Below, in pieces: positions 63,789 to 64,000 of a DNA stretch of 64,000 bases. Numbering within the stretch: the stretch's first letter is position 1; the number at the start of each line of letters is the position of its first letter. A program made the position numbers and the translations under genes. Origin of the DNA: a marine bacterium B5-7 (lineage in GTDB: Bacteria; Pseudomonadota; Gammaproteobacteria; Arenicellales; CAJQKF01); the NCBI GenBank assembly GCA_021604525.1, contig BQJD01000007.1, forward strand, positions 73,950 to 137,949, written 5' to 3'. The notes under the pieces are model-generated. The model was not told where the DNA came from, searched no databases, and was given only the letters and a program-made list of their open reading frames with translations.

Positions 63789-63862
63789 CTCCGAATTATC
63801 TCGTGTATTAAATTATATTGATAAATAAAATCGTTTCTGCAATCCATAAATAGATGCTCAGA

Positions 63863-64000
63863 TCAAGGTTTTACCGAACCTGTGGACCAATCACGAATTT
63901 TCGATTGAACGTTGACTGTTTTCTCGCCATATTGCCATTTCACATTCAATTGCCCATCGGTATCTTGCTGAATAACAGCACTATCGACATCGAACTCTGC
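63863..64000 (-). CDS. C-terminal end of an unidentified gene (partial)
   Basis: An open minus-strand frame enters from the right edge and ends at TGA 63863-63865, giving 45 residues with WQYGEKTVNVQSKIRDW. Codon use looks like coding sequence, and the spacing to the PqqD gene (about 75 bases) fits an operon. The part visible is too short to identify. Confidence 0.5.
   Translation of the reverse strand, partial: AEFDVDSAVIQQDTDGQLNVKWQYGEKTVNVQSKIRDWSTGSVKP

Noticed and set aside
1-64000. Genome-wide TAG recoding, suggested by amber codons in the NRPS and cyclase
   Set aside because: TAG ends several normal genes here, such as rapZ (937-939), ptsI (2999-3001) and the FAD oxidoreductase (9310-9312). 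Local lesions explain the two cases.

Overview
The window comes from a gammaproteobacterium, probably a marine or environmental one. The evidence is a rapZ-HPr-enzyme I regulatory PTS block, a Gram-negative general porin, a QseB/QseC-type two-component pair, a separate purK-purE pair, and a YadA-type trimeric adhesin. Coding density is high. No rRNA, tRNA, insertion sequence or CRISPR array could be seen. Genus cannot be assigned from the sequence alone.

Layout, left to right. 0-3 kb: rapZ, HPr and enzyme I of a regulatory PTS. 3-8 kb: a P-loop-family protein that has lost its Walker A lysine, a sulfotransferase, a porin with a clear terminator, and a broken membrane-anchored class III nucleotide cyclase. 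8-14 kb: an FAD oxidoreductase, an ABC-2 exporter pair with a small glutaredoxin-like protein, an S24-like protein, and purK/purE. 13.8-20.2 kb (minus strand): one tightly packed unit encoding a thermostable-hemolysin/GNAT-like protein, an adenylate-forming enzyme fused to a haem-oxygenase-like diiron oxidase domain, an SDR, a secreted TPR protein, and a response regulator/histidine kinase pair. This looks like a complete, self-regulated small-molecule pathway. 20.5-26 kb: a polar amino acid ABC importer without its ATPase, then an ECF sigma/anti-sigma pair, a secreted protein and a sulfotransferase. 26.3-28.9 kb: a trimeric autotransporter adhesin whose head holds 32 tandem 16-residue repeats. 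29-33.5 kb: a DMGDH/sarcosine-dehydrogenase-like enzyme, an SLC13 carrier and a pterin carbinolamine dehydratase.

33.5-64 kb is the accessory part and the most interesting. It opens with a 4'-phosphopantetheinyl transferase, a CmcJ/NvfI-like oxygenase, a P-loop protein and a cytochrome P450 with an unusual I-helix. Two closely similar single-module NRPSs (C-A-T-TE) follow, with an acyl-CoA dehydrogenase-like enzyme and an SGNH-like protein between them. Both NRPSs carry serine-like A-domain pocket residues, an HHxxxDN condensation motif, and a terminal thioesterase with a cysteine in place of the nucleophilic serine. The second is interrupted by one amber codon in the A domain. Next come a PLOD-like glycosyltransferase, four sulfotransferases (six in the whole window), a ParB-like protein, a PhyH oxygenase, GT2-like and DUF5672 glycosyltransferases, and two large TPR-GT9-like fusions. 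At the right edge are a small Tat-exported six-cysteine protein with a poly-Gly linker, a pseudokinase, a zinc-ribbon protein and a PqqD-like recognition protein.

The simplest reading of 33.5-64 kb is a biosynthetic island that builds an NRPS-derived, oxidised, glycosylated and sulfated product, or a decorated exported protein. The product, and whether all the genes belong to one pathway, are inference.
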